From: Paenibacillus nasutitermitis
Lineage (GTDB): Bacteria; Bacillota; Bacilli; Paenibacillales; Paenibacillaceae
Assembly: GCF_014641075.1 (NCBI RefSeq)
Contig: NZ_BMHP01000001.1
Location: 2,224,171 to 2,288,170, forward strand
Direction: 5' to 3'
DNA length: 64,000 nucleotides
The notes beneath the pieces were generated by a model. That model worked only from the letters and a program-made list of their open reading frames with translations. It was not told where the DNA came from and searched no databases. Position numbers and translations under genes: made by a program. Below, piece after piece: positions 8,924-16,718 of the stretch (the first letter of the stretch is position 1; each line of letters opens with the position of its first letter).

Positions 8924-8979
8924 AAATAAAAAGAATCCATTTTGATCAAGCATTTTTTCAAAATGGATTCTTTTTATTT
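8924..8979. terminator. Strong bidirectional terminator
   Basis: A perfect 21-bp inverted repeat (8924-8944 with 8959-8979) with a 14-nt loop and A/T tracts on both outer sides, so it can terminate on either strand. Confidence 0.85.
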
Positions 8980-9024
8980 ATGGGTTTGTAGGATGTTCAA
9001 TCTAATTATTTTGCAAATATAATC

Positions 9025-9049
9025 AAACCGTTTACAACCGCCCTTCGTT
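9025..9049 (+). promoter_or_regulatory. Candidate ECF sigma-factor promoter
   Basis: AAACC (9025-9029), a 16-nt spacer and CGTT (9046-9049), the layout of ECF-type promoters (AAC near -35, CGT near -10). It sits 48 nt before the AcfC-like gene, three genes upstream of an ECF sigma gene, so autoregulation is likely. Confidence 0.5.
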
Positions 9050-9097
9050 TCCTTTAATAGAACCAGTAAAAATCTTGAATGAAATGGAGGAAACATC

Positions 9098-9901
9098 ATG
9101 AAAAAGACCGTATTCCTAACAGCTCTGCTGCTCTTTATCATTACGGCTGCCGGGTTATCAGCCTATGCAAAAATGGACGATAAGCCTCGGGCCCAGTCGA
9201 CACTAAATTCCAGCCAAAGTGATCATGTCATCCGGGTGTACGGACCGGGCGGGCCATTTGGACCGATCAAGGAAGCTGCTGAACATTTTTCAGGTAAGAC
9301 GGGAATCAAGGTGGAAGTAACAGCCGGACCAGAGGGCAATTGGATTGGCCAGGCAAAGCAAAATGCAGATATTATTTTCGGTGGCTCCGAGTACATGCTG
9401 CAGGACTTCATCTTTAACCACCCCGAAATGATCGACACTAAATCACGAACTGAGCTTTACCCGCGTGCTGCAGGGATATTGGTGAGGAAAGGAAATCCTA
9501 AGAAGATTGAAAGCTTGAAGGATTTAACAAAAAAGGGAGTAAAAATAATCGATGTGAATGGGGCTGGTCAGCTTGGCCTGTGGGAAGACCTGGCAGGCAG
9601 GAAAGGGCTGATCGATGGCATATCCCAAAATATTGACTTTTCTGTAAAGTCGAGTGCCGAAGCCATTGAACGATGGAAATCGAATTCCAGCCTGGACGCC
9701 TGGATTACCTATGAATCGTGGTATTACCGGCTTCAGGATGTGACAGACCTGGTCGAATTGCCCAAAGAAGATAAACTCTATCGCGGAACGCCGATCGCCC
9801 TGACGAAAATCACCGATCAGAAAAAAGAGGCACAGCAATTTATTGATTATTTAAGAACGGAAGAATCTCACCAGATCTTTCAAAAATGGGGCTGGAAGTA
9901 A
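9098..9901 (+). CDS. AcfC-like extracellular substrate-binding protein
   Basis: A 267-residue exported protein (signal peptide to about residue 24, ending SAYAKMD, no lipobox). The mature part IRVYGPGGPFGPIKEAAEHF, VTAGPEGNWIGQAKQNADIIF and GGSEYML is the typical pattern of accessory colonization factor AcfC proteins, relatives of molybdate/sulfate binding proteins (type II periplasmic-binding fold). No permease or ATPase is adjacent, so it may sense or scavenge an anion or work with a distant transporter. ATGGAGG precedes the ATG. It starts a probable operon with the lipoprotein and the ECF sigma/anti-sigma pair. Confidence 0.75.
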   Translation: MKKTVFLTALLLFIITAAGLSAYAKMDDKPRAQSTLNSSQSDHVIRVYGPGGPFGPIKEAAEHFSGKTGIKVEVTAGPEGNWIGQAKQNADIIFGGSEYMLQDFIFNHPEMIDTKSRTELYPRAAGILVRKGNPKKIESLKDLTKKGVKIIDVNGAGQLGLWEDLAGRKGLIDGISQNIDFSVKSSAEAIERWKSNSSLDAWITYESWYYRLQDVTDLVELPKEDKLYRGTPIALTKITDQKKEAQQFIDYLRTEESHQIFQKWGWK

Positions 9902-9939
9902 GGATGCGCCTTGAATCTGAAAAAAATGGAGGAACATAC

Positions 9940-10428
9940 ATGAAAAAGGGAATTTTCACCCTCGCGATACTATCGATTATTTTCGCTTTGGCAGCTTGCG
10001 GAAAAAGCACTGAGGGAAAAACAGAGACGAATCAACCCACTCAAGCCCAAACGGATCAAACTAATTCGGAACAAGCCCCGGCTGATAGCCTTCAGCTTTT
10101 GAAAGATGATAAAGCTGGAGAGTACCTGGCGGATCCACAGGGAAGGGCCCTGTATTACTTTAAAAAGGACGAAGCAGGAAAAAGCAATTGCAGCGGAGAC
10201 TGCCTGGCAAACTGGCCGGTATTTACCCAGGAGAATTTCGATGTCCCGGAAGGTTTTGACAAAAAAGATTTCAGTACGATCACAAGAGAAGACAACGGGG
10301 AGAAGCAGGTCACGTACAAAGACTTTCCTCTCTATTATTTTGCAAAAGACCAGCAAGAAGGGGATGTAAACGGACAAGGAGTAAAAGATGTATGGTTTGT
10401 CGTAAACAGCGGAACAGAATTTGAATAA
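9940..10428 (+). CDS. Lipoprotein with two secreted-repeat (PF03640) units
   Basis: A 162-residue lipoprotein with lipobox LAAC (Cys20), a Gln/Thr-rich linker to residue ~50 and then two copies of the PF03640 repeat: YLADPQGRALYYFKKDEAG with CSGDCLANWPVF, and a shorter one with YKDFPLYYFAKD and KDVWFVV. The family is of unknown function and is often found beside ECF sigma factors. The single CSGDC pair could bind a metal or form a disulfide. Start at ATG 9940, with GGAGG 8 nt upstream. Confidence 0.85.
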   Translation: MKKGIFTLAILSIIFALAACGKSTEGKTETNQPTQAQTDQTNSEQAPADSLQLLKDDKAGEYLADPQGRALYYFKKDEAGKSNCSGDCLANWPVFTQENFDVPEGFDKKDFSTITREDNGEKQVTYKDFPLYYFAKDQQEGDVNGQGVKDVWFVVNSGTEFE

Positions 10429-10437
10429 GCCTGCCCA

Positions 10438-10463
10438 GGGAACGATCAATCGCGGTCGTTCCC
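10438..10463 (+). terminator. Hairpin after lipoprotein gene
   Basis: GGGAACGA (10438-10445) pairs with TCGTTCCC (10456-10463), followed by ATCTTTA. A possible partial terminator separating the surface-protein genes from the sigma gene. Confidence 0.5.
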
Positions 10464-10524
10464 ATCTTTACTTTTAACGTAGTAAAATGGCAATATATTT
10501 TTATCCAATAGCAGGGAGTGCCAT

Positions 10525-11070
10525 ATGAAAGAAAAACAAGATGCGGAATTAATGAGATTGGTAAACGAAAAACATAGTCATGCATTAGAGGAGCTTTATG
10601 ATCGATATATAAAGCTTGTCTATGGCTTCGTTATGAAATTTTGCAATGGGAATGAGGATAAGGCGAAAGAGATTATTCAGTTGGTCTTTCTGAGGCTATG
10701 GACAACAAACAGCCTTTACGATCCAAATCAAGGGAGTTTTGTAAATTGGCTCCTCACGATTACCCGCAATATTTGCATTGACTACCACCGCAAAGAGAAG
10801 AGGCATACGCAACAACATCAAGAGGAACATGAAGAGATCGCCGACCCAGCCAATGAAATCGAGCAACGAGTAAATACGAGTAATATTGCGGAGGCGAAAA
10901 ACAAATTGCCGACGGCGCAAAGAAAATTAATCGATTTGCTTTATTGGAAGGGGTATTCTCTTTCAGAGATCGCCAAGCTGGAACAAGAGCCGCTCGGCAC
11001 GATTAAAAGCAGGCTTCACCAGGCTCTTAAAGGATTGAGGAAGCATCTGAAACTGGAGGATATAAAATGA
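10525..11070 (+). CDS. ECF-family RNA polymerase sigma factor (SigK/RskA-type)
   Basis: A 181-residue sigma-70 factor. Region 2 spans residues ~8-80 (ALEELYDRYIKLVYGFVMKF, DKAKEIIQLVFLRLW, FVNWLLTITRNICIDYHRK). Region 4 spans ~125-180 (LPTAQRKLIDLLYWKGYSLS, GTIKSRLHQALKGLRKHL). The stop codon overlaps the start of the anti-sigma gene by 4 bp (ATGA), a standard sigma/anti-sigma arrangement. It probably drives the 9.0-kb promoter. Confidence 0.92.
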   Translation: MKEKQDAELMRLVNEKHSHALEELYDRYIKLVYGFVMKFCNGNEDKAKEIIQLVFLRLWTTNSLYDPNQGSFVNWLLTITRNICIDYHRKEKRHTQQHQEEHEEIADPANEIEQRVNTSNIAEAKNKLPTAQRKLIDLLYWKGYSLSEIAKLEQEPLGTIKSRLHQALKGLRKHLKLEDIK

Positions 11071-11789
11071 GAAGAGATTGTGATCATTTAATTCCATATA
11101 TAGCAAATGAGCTCAAGGAGAGCGAACACATGGCCTTTGTTGAACATTTAAAGTATTGTGCGGATTGCAAGAAAGAATATCAGGAATTGTCCCAGGCCTG
11201 GCATGCTTTGCCTTTTGATTATACCGAAATCGAGGTGCCTGAATCGCTAAAAGGCGAAGTGATGGGGTTTGTTCTTGATCACAACAGAAAAAGCGGTGCG
11301 GAAACATTCATGGTTAAAATGAGCAAGCTTGCCATGATGCTCAAAAATCAGTTCACTCCTGTTTCAACCAGTATCGTGGCCGTCTTGTTGCTCGCATTTA
11401 TTGCTCTTGGAATAGCGAATGTAGAGGGAAACAATCGCCATGCCGAAAATACCCCCATTGAAATTTTAACGGCCATTTCCTTAAAAGCAGCCAATCAAAG
11501 CCATCCGGGAACCAACGGTATCGCCTATATTATCCAGCAGGGATCAGAGAAAAATTTGGTGGTGCAGATTCACGAATTGCCCGGCGTCGAAGGTACACAG
11601 GTATACCAGGTTTGGCTGCTGAAAAACGGCTCGAGGGAAAATGGCGGAATATTCAAGCCGGACGAACACGGATCCGGAATATTGACCCTCCAGCTCGCCA
11701 AAGGGCAGACTTTTGATCAAATCGGCATCACCGCCGAACCGGACGCCAACAGCAGCCAGCCAAGGGGAAAAAAAATAGCCGGGTCATAG
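11067..11789 (+). CDS. Anti-sigma factor, zinc-finger N-terminus and RskA-like C-terminus
   Basis: A 240-residue membrane protein. The N-terminus has the ZAS zinc motif H-x3-C-x2-C (EHLKYCADC, residues ~27-34). One membrane helix (residues ~98-115, STSIVAVLLLAFIALGIANV) follows. The extracytoplasmic part has the anti-sigma-K/RskA pattern (LVVQIHELPGVEGTQVYQVW, SGILTLQLAKGQ). It should hold the partner sigma factor inactive until an envelope signal triggers release. Confidence 0.9.
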   Translation: MRRDCDHLIPYIANELKESEHMAFVEHLKYCADCKKEYQELSQAWHALPFDYTEIEVPESLKGEVMGFVLDHNRKSGAETFMVKMSKLAMMLKNQFTPVSTSIVAVLLLAFIALGIANVEGNNRHAENTPIEILTAISLKAANQSHPGTNGIAYIIQQGSEKNLVVQIHELPGVEGTQVYQVWLLKNGSRENGGIFKPDEHGSGILTLQLAKGQTFDQIGITAEPDANSSQPRGKKIAGS

Positions 11790-11862
11790 AGGGTAACTGA
11801 AAAGACAGATATATTTTGTTCTACATCGACCTGTTTAAAACCAAGGCGCTAGGAGGATAATC

Positions 11863-12114
11863 ATGAAATGGAATGCCAGAAAAATCATTATCTGAATGGT
11901 TTGTTTTTGCAGACGAGAATGTGAAAGGGGGGAAATGGCTTTTTTGTCGCAACTAACGGGAACGATGCGAACCCGGGAACGAAAGAATTACCTTTTCGAA
12001 TTGACGCTCGGAGAGCCACCTAGAGACGTTAAGCCAGTAATGACCGGTTGGTTCCATACCAACGATAGCCGCATTAAGCTCGCTTGCGACTTGGAGGGAA
12101 CGGATCCAACGTAG
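11863..12114 (+). pseudogene. Short ORF of unknown function interrupted by TGA
   Basis: AGGAGG is 6 nt before ATG 11863. Translation gives MKWNARKIII then TGA and continues in the same frame from ATG 11896 to 12114 (72 codons, MVCFCRRECERGEMAFLSQL start). I recognise no family. The strong ribosome binding site in front of a 10-codon ORF suggests either a decayed gene or a leader peptide. Sequence from 12115 to 12322 holds nothing recognisable. Confidence 0.3.
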
Positions 12115-12322
12115 AAGATTTTGAAATCTTAACGCTCTACAGGAATGCTAACGGAGCACGATATAGCTCAAATAATAACAAGACGGAAGCCGGGCAGAAG
12201 ATCGGTTGCCGTTTTCTCAACTAAGACAGGTAGTACTGCGTAATAACAATCAGTCGGTAATGTTCCCTCGAAACTACTTCTATAAAATAACGTATAAATG
12301 ATTATTGAGGAGGTGAATTAAC

Positions 12323-12511
12323 ATTAAAACTCATCATGTGCTAAGTTTGTTATTCGCGGTTGTTGGCATTTTCATATTCGGAAATATTTTTGACAATTAT
12401 GCCGTTGGCATTATTTTTGGAATATCCATGTCGTTGATTATAATGATTAGTTTTAGCGGGGGTAAGAAGAAAGCCCCTCCAGCGAATGGCGAACCTCCCA
12501 CATATGGTTAG
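12323..12511 (+). CDS. Small membrane protein with apparent ATT start
   Basis: A 62-residue ORF. GAGGAGGTGA (12308-12317) precedes ATT AAA, and no ATG, GTG or TTG is in frame near the binding site; the first alternative, GTG 12338, would lack a spaced ribosome binding site. The protein has one or two hydrophobic helices (VLSLLFAVVGIFIFGNIF, VGIIFGISMSLIIMISF) and a basic, Pro-rich tail ending PPTYG. Function unknown. It could have lost an ATG by mutation. Confidence 0.5.
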   Translation: MKTHHVLSLLFAVVGIFIFGNIFDNYAVGIIFGISMSLIIMISFSGGKKKAPPANGEPPTYG

Positions 12512-12591
12512 AGAAAATCCTATTGACGTAAATGATACGATACTTCAGTTCCTGGAACAAAATAAATTGCTCCCAGCTAGTGAGATTCCTT

Positions 12592-12618
12592 GAAAAAGTC
12601 GACCAGGTCGACTTTTTC
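12592..12618 (+). terminator. Terminator hairpin
   Basis: A 13-bp perfect palindrome-like stem (12592-12604 with 12606-12618) with flanking A and T tracts and CTTTAATTT downstream. In RNA the centre opens to a small loop. Confidence 0.75.
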
Positions 12619-12671
12619 TTTAATTTAAAATAGGGGATTTAAACAATGTAAATGTATGTGCAACAATAGAA

Positions 12672-12765
12672 GTTGCACGTGGAGAAGAACATATATCCAT
12701 TTGAGTCCGCGATTTTACGCGGATTTTTTTATTTAATACAACTATTTGTCTTTCCCTATAGACAG
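12672..12765 (+). repeat. Nested-hairpin repeat element, copy 1 (degenerate)
   Basis: Contains a 24-nt stretch (12687-12710) identical to 57863-57886 in copy 5. The internal hairpin TCCGCG/CGCGGA (12706-12711 with 12718-12723) is followed by seven T. The outer arms are weak here (GGAGAA near 12681 against TTCTCC near 12778; TGTC/GACA after the T tract). It lies between the small-protein gene and the catabolic locus. Confidence 0.6.
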
Positions 12766-12875
12766 GAAATTGCACTGTTCTCCAATAATGGACATAAAAA
12801 TGATGTGTTATACGCACATTAATTCTTCTGATGGGATTGAACTTTTTGTAATAGAAATTCAGGATAAAATTTAGA

Positions 12876-12904
12876 TTGACCATTAAAGATCATGATGTTA
12901 TTAT
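12876..12904 (+). promoter_or_regulatory. Sigma-A promoter of the catabolic operon with operator in the spacer
   Basis: TTGACC (12876-12881), a 17-nt spacer and TATTAT (12899-12904). The spacer contains AAAGATCATGATGT (12885-12898), with palindromic core ATCATGAT. The same 14-mer recurs at 15620-15633, so it is a good candidate operator for the GntR regulator encoded in the locus. Confidence 0.65.
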
Positions 12905-12970
12905 GTATCTATTCAAATCGATTCTTTATCGTTGGCTATTTTAAAAATGGAAATGGGGGGTGTGATTGCA

Positions 12971-13693
12971 GTGGGTACCAAGAAAATTGCTATACAAACG
13001 CAATTATGGGGAAACAGCAATTTGGAGCAGGATTTTCAGCCGATTTTCGATGAAGCGCGGAATGCCGGATACGAGGGGGCTGAGTGTAGATTCACTGTTT
13101 TAAAGCAAAAGGAGCGACTCAAACTTTATTTGACGGAACATTCTTTCACCCTAGTGGGGGTACATGCTTCCCCGGAGGCCTTTTTTGATCATGGCATTCC
13201 GAAACCGGAATTGGATTCGATCCTTGCCGACATGCAAGATTTGAATGTAATGCGCTTACTTATAAGCGGCGGGAACCTTGCTAATCTTCAGGATATTATG
13301 ATATTAGCAGATCGATGCCGCGCCGTTGGAATTGAATTGCTATATCATAATCACGCCTACGAGTTTGAGCCGGGCTACCAGATATTCGATGAATTGTTGA
13401 AGCATCCCGGCGTAGCCATCGCACTCGATATCGGATGGCTTTACAGAGCGGGGCATAAATTGGAGGATTTTCTGGATCGGTATGGAGAGAGAATTCGGTA
13501 TTTTCATATCAAGGACACGACTCCCGATCAATGGAGGGAGCTGGGTACAGGGGATTTGGATATGAAGGCCGTGATTAAATTGATTGAGCAGATTCCGATG
13601 GATTGGTGGACGGTTGAGCAGGACAATTCAGAATTAAAAGCTTTTGAAAGCGCTGCCCAGAGCAGAAAGTTTTTAGCTCAATCCGATTATTGA
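12971..13693 (+). CDS. Sugar phosphate isomerase/epimerase-like TIM-barrel protein
   Basis: A ~240-residue AP-endonuclease-2/xylose-isomerase-like barrel. Landmarks are GYEGAECRF, LVGVHASPEAF, ELLYHNHAYEFE (metal Glu region), VAIALDIGWLYRAG (Asp), IRYFHIKDTTPDQW (His) and the closing TVEQDNS (Glu). These fit the E-D-H-E metal set. The start is placed at GTG 12971, after GGGGGGTG. In families of this kind members isomerise, epimerise or open keto-sugars, often beside Gfo/Idh/MocA dehydrogenases as here. First gene of the locus. The exact substrate is unknown; a derivative of sulfoquinovose is inferred from context. Confidence 0.8.
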   Translation: MGTKKIAIQTQLWGNSNLEQDFQPIFDEARNAGYEGAECRFTVLKQKERLKLYLTEHSFTLVGVHASPEAFFDHGIPKPELDSILADMQDLNVMRLLISGGNLANLQDIMILADRCRAVGIELLYHNHAYEFEPGYQIFDELLKHPGVAIALDIGWLYRAGHKLEDFLDRYGERIRYFHIKDTTPDQWRELGTGDLDMKAVIKLIEQIPMDWWTVEQDNSELKAFESAAQSRKFLAQSDY

Positions 13694-13703
13694 GGGGGGA
13701 CCT

Positions 13704-14789
13704 ATGAATTCATTTCAGCGATTGGCTGATGTTCGTTCCTTGCTTCAGCGTTCGAATACGGATGCTGTACTTATGACGCTCCAAAAAAACATTTCATGGT
13801 TTACGGGAGGAAGAAGTCATGTCAATATCGCATCCGAACCTGCTTGCTGCTCCATTCTAATTACCAGGATCCACTGCGTTATTGTCATAAATAATATTGA
13901 GTCAGGAAGGCTGCTGGAAGAAGAAATGTCTTCTGAATTCGCGAAAGCAGTCACTTCATGGGAGATATGGAGTTGGCATGAACCCGGGAAGAAGGAGGCG
14001 CTTATCCGCAAACATCTGGCCGATACCGAATTCATGAAGACGGACGCCCAATTGGAACCGGAATTTCTTAATCTTCGGAGCATTATTCCGCAGGATCGTT
14101 TCCTTGAGATGAAAAGGCTGGGGCAGCTAACGGGAGAAGCGATTGAACAAACGGCTACTGAAATTCAAAAGGGCGATTCGGAATTTCTGATTGCCGGTAA
14201 ATTAGCCTATAGGTGTTATGAACGGGGGCTGGAACCGATCGTCAATCTGGTTGCTGTGGATGAACGTGCCTATCAGCGGAGACATCCGCTGCCCACCGAC
14301 AAGCGCTTGAATGCTTATGCTATGGTGGTCGTCTGCGCCCGCAAGAACGGGCTGATTGCTTCTGCGAGCAGACTCGTTCATTTCGGACGGATTCCCGATT
14401 CCCTGAATGAGAAGCAGCATGCCGTGGTCCGCATCGATTCGCGGTTAATGCATGCGACCAGACCGGAAACTTCATTAGACGATTTGTTCATGCAAATGAA
14501 GCAATTTTATCGGGACGAAGGATTTCCCGAAGAATACCAGAACCATCATCAGGGCGGTTTAACCGGTTATGCGACGAGGGAGAAACTGGCGGTCTCGGGG
14601 GAAAGCTATAAGCTTCGCGCAGGCCAATTAGTTGCATGGAACCCGTCTATAGCCGGCGTGAAATCAGAAGATACCCTACTCGTTCACCATGAAGCAAATG
14701 AATGGATGACTGAAACGAATCAATATCCGTACTTAGAGGTCAAGATAGATAATAAAGTATACAGACGACCCGCTATTCTGCAGCGTTGA
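13704..14789 (+). CDS. M24 (creatinase/prolidase-fold) protein lacking most metal ligands
   Basis: A 361-residue protein with a creatinase N-domain (residues ~1-125) and a pita-bread C-domain. The usual five metal ligands D, D, H, E, E are largely gone. The strand that should carry two Asp reads ARKNGLIASASRLVHFG, the EPG glutamate is replaced in VAWNPSIAG, and only the His region (NHHQGGLTGY) and the last Glu (KSEDTLLV) remain. It is therefore probably not a metallopeptidase; hydrolysis without metal, as in creatinase, or a binding role is possible. It starts 11 nt after the isomerase gene. Confidence 0.7.
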   Translation: MNSFQRLADVRSLLQRSNTDAVLMTLQKNISWFTGGRSHVNIASEPACCSILITRIHCVIVINNIESGRLLEEEMSSEFAKAVTSWEIWSWHEPGKKEALIRKHLADTEFMKTDAQLEPEFLNLRSIIPQDRFLEMKRLGQLTGEAIEQTATEIQKGDSEFLIAGKLAYRCYERGLEPIVNLVAVDERAYQRRHPLPTDKRLNAYAMVVVCARKNGLIASASRLVHFGRIPDSLNEKQHAVVRIDSRLMHATRPETSLDDLFMQMKQFYRDEGFPEEYQNHHQGGLTGYATREKLAVSGESYKLRAGQLVAWNPSIAGVKSEDTLLVHHEANEWMTETNQYPYLEVKIDNKVYRRPAILQR

Positions 14790-14796
14790 CAGAATG

Positions 14797-14850
14797 ATCG
14801 TTTAAGCTTGACGGGTGTATTATAATGAGAAAAGGTCAAGTTTGAACGAT
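14797..14850 (+). promoter_or_regulatory. Inverted repeat spanning the gntR promoter
   Basis: Arms 14797-14812 and 14835-14850 match in about 14 of 16 positions (ATCGTTTAAGCTTGAC against the complement of GTCAAGTTTGAACGAT) and enclose TATAAT at 14821-14826. Placement around the -10 box fits an operator, most simply for autoregulation. Confidence 0.55.
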
Positions 14851-14867
14851 TAGAAGGAGGCGCTTTT

Positions 14868-15605
14868 TTGAACCGGATTATACTGGATCATACATTACCA
14901 ATCCCACTTTACCACCAATTAAAGGAAATATTTGATTTCAAAATTGAAAATGGTGATTGGAATCAAGGTCAATTAATTCCCACGGAAAATGAACTTATTT
15001 CCTATTACGAGGTAAGCCGAACTACGGTGCGTGAAGCTGTAAATGCTTTGGTTATTGAGGGAAAATTGGAGAAGAAGCAGGGGAAAGGCACTCTGGTTTG
15101 CAAACCCAAAATGGAAGAGATATTAGGGAGACTGACCGGATTCGCGGAAGAAATGGCGATCAAAGGGCTTGTGCCCAGCGCGAAAGTCATCGAGGTGATG
15201 GAAGTTGTTCCAACAGCTCTTGTCCGCGAAAAACTATTGAATGGTCAAAAGAATGGAAAAGTGCTGTATATAAAACGGCTGCGTCTAGCAAACGATGAAC
15301 CGATTGCCATTGAACGGAGCTACTGGCCGGCAGATATCGGGAGGCTGTTCGGAAATCTCGATTTGTCAACGATCGCATTCTATGCCGTTCTGGAACAGAA
15401 TGGCGTTCGTCTTCGATATGCGGATGAGAATATTAGCGCGCGTTCGGCGGACAAAGGAGATGCCGCGATTCTGGAAGTAGACGAAAAATCCGCATTAATG
15501 AGAATGGAACGGGTAACTTATTCAATCCAAGGGCTGCCGCTCGAATATACAATGACGGATTACCGCTCTGATCGCTACATGTATAAGGTTCGGCTGGAAC
15601 GCTGA
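14868..15605 (+). CDS. GntR-family regulator with UTRA ligand-binding domain (HutC type)
   Basis: A 245-residue DNA-binding protein with a TTG start and AAGGAGG upstream. The winged helix covers residues ~5-75 (LPIPLYHQLKEIFDFKIENG, IPTENELISYYEVSRTTVRE). The UTRA effector domain covers ~95-240 (VLYIKRLRLANDEPIAIERS, PLEYTMTDYRSDRY), typical of sensors of sugar phosphates or related acids. It lies inside the catabolic locus, so a pathway intermediate, possibly a sulfosugar or sulfolactate, is the inferred inducer. Confidence 0.88.
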   Translation: MNRIILDHTLPIPLYHQLKEIFDFKIENGDWNQGQLIPTENELISYYEVSRTTVREAVNALVIEGKLEKKQGKGTLVCKPKMEEILGRLTGFAEEMAIKGLVPSAKVIEVMEVVPTALVREKLLNGQKNGKVLYIKRLRLANDEPIAIERSYWPADIGRLFGNLDLSTIAFYAVLEQNGVRLRYADENISARSADKGDAAILEVDEKSALMRMERVTYSIQGLPLEYTMTDYRSDRYMYKVRLER

Positions 15606-15619
15606 CTCTTATTTCATTG

Positions 15620-15633
15620 AAAGATCATGATGT
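15620..15633 (+). promoter_or_regulatory. Second copy of the AAAGATCATGATGT operator-like motif
   Basis: Identical 14-mer to 12885-12898, 51 nt before the first dehydrogenase gene and just after the regulator gene. It could control a second transcript start. Confidence 0.5.
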
Positions 15634-15683
15634 AGGGATGTTAGGACATATTTTCACACACTTGATGTAGGAGGAGATTACGA

Positions 15684-16703
15684 ATGAAGAGCTATAAAGT
15701 AGCCGTTATCGGAGCAGGAGATATGGGAAGCAATCATGCAGCTGCATGGAAATTAGCGGGTCACGAGGTTATTTCCATAACTGATATCGATGAGCCGCGG
15801 GCACAAAGCATTGCTAATCAATACGAATTGGAGAAGGTTTATACCGATTATAAACAAGCGGCTGCTGATCCGGAGGCCGAAATTATCTCCATTTGTTTGC
15901 CGCTCCCATTCCATGCTCCTGTAACGATCTATGCTGCGCAGCAAGGCAAGCACGTTTTTTGTGAAAAACCTTTGGCAAATTCGTTTCAAGATGCTGCTGC
16001 AATGGAAGAAGCTGTGCGAAAAGCCGGAGTTCAGTTCGGCATTGGTTTCCAAAGAAATTTATCGAACAGCTTGAAGCAGGTTAAGCAATGGGCCGATGAA
16101 GGCAAATTCGGGACGCCGATGGTCATCAATTCTACGAATATGATGGAAGTCAGACCGAAGCGGATTATGCATGACGCGAACGGCAATAATGGTCCAATCA
16201 TGGACACGGGCTGCCATTATTTCCTCATGTGGCAAACGATTTTCGGATCCAAGCCAAAATCGATATACGCCAGAGGCGGAATATTGGCGAAAGATCGTGC
16301 AGAACTTTCCCATATTCAAAGTCTTGCGATCGATACCGGAATCATAACCGTAGAATACGAATCCGGCGACATTGCGGAAATGACTGTTTCTTGGGGGCTG
16401 CCTGCAGGGTTTAAAATGGGGGGGCGCACAGACCGGATTTTCGGTCCCAAAGGTGGTGCCGAGGGCTCGTTCAATAATGTTACCGATAGGCTGATGCTGT
16501 ATGAAGGAGGGGAGAAGGAGGAGGTGCCGGTCGATCGGAATCAGAATCTGCATCAAGACCAGTTTGCTTTGTTCGCGGAAGCGATCGAAAAAGGCGAGCC
16601 GGCGCCGGTCAGCTTCCAAGCCGGCAAAGAAATGTTAGCGGTTACACTTGCCATATTAGAGTCGATAGAAACGGAAAAAGTGGTTTCATATGTCCATCCA
16701 TAA
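15684..16703 (+). CDS. Gfo/Idh/MocA-family NAD(P)-dependent oxidoreductase 1
   Basis: A 339-residue enzyme. The N-terminal Rossmann domain begins VAVIGAGDMGSNHAAAW (GxGxxG) and has the family motif VFCEKPLA at residues ~93-100. The C-terminal alpha/beta domain has MDTGCHYFLMW, where related enzymes carry the catalytic His. GGAGGAG precedes the ATG. It is followed directly by a second family member. Two such enzymes plus TIM-barrel partners are the usual set for 3-keto-sugar chemistry. The family also includes NAD-dependent glycosidases such as sulfoquinovosidases of GH188 (from memory), which this or the next gene may be. Confidence 0.85.
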   Translation: MKSYKVAVIGAGDMGSNHAAAWKLAGHEVISITDIDEPRAQSIANQYELEKVYTDYKQAAADPEAEIISICLPLPFHAPVTIYAAQQGKHVFCEKPLANSFQDAAAMEEAVRKAGVQFGIGFQRNLSNSLKQVKQWADEGKFGTPMVINSTNMMEVRPKRIMHDANGNNGPIMDTGCHYFLMWQTIFGSKPKSIYARGGILAKDRAELSHIQSLAIDTGIITVEYESGDIAEMTVSWGLPAGFKMGGRTDRIFGPKGGAEGSFNNVTDRLMLYEGGEKEEVPVDRNQNLHQDQFALFAEAIEKGEPAPVSFQAGKEMLAVTLAILESIETEKVVSYVHP

Positions 16704-16718
16704 GTGAGGTTCTGCTGC

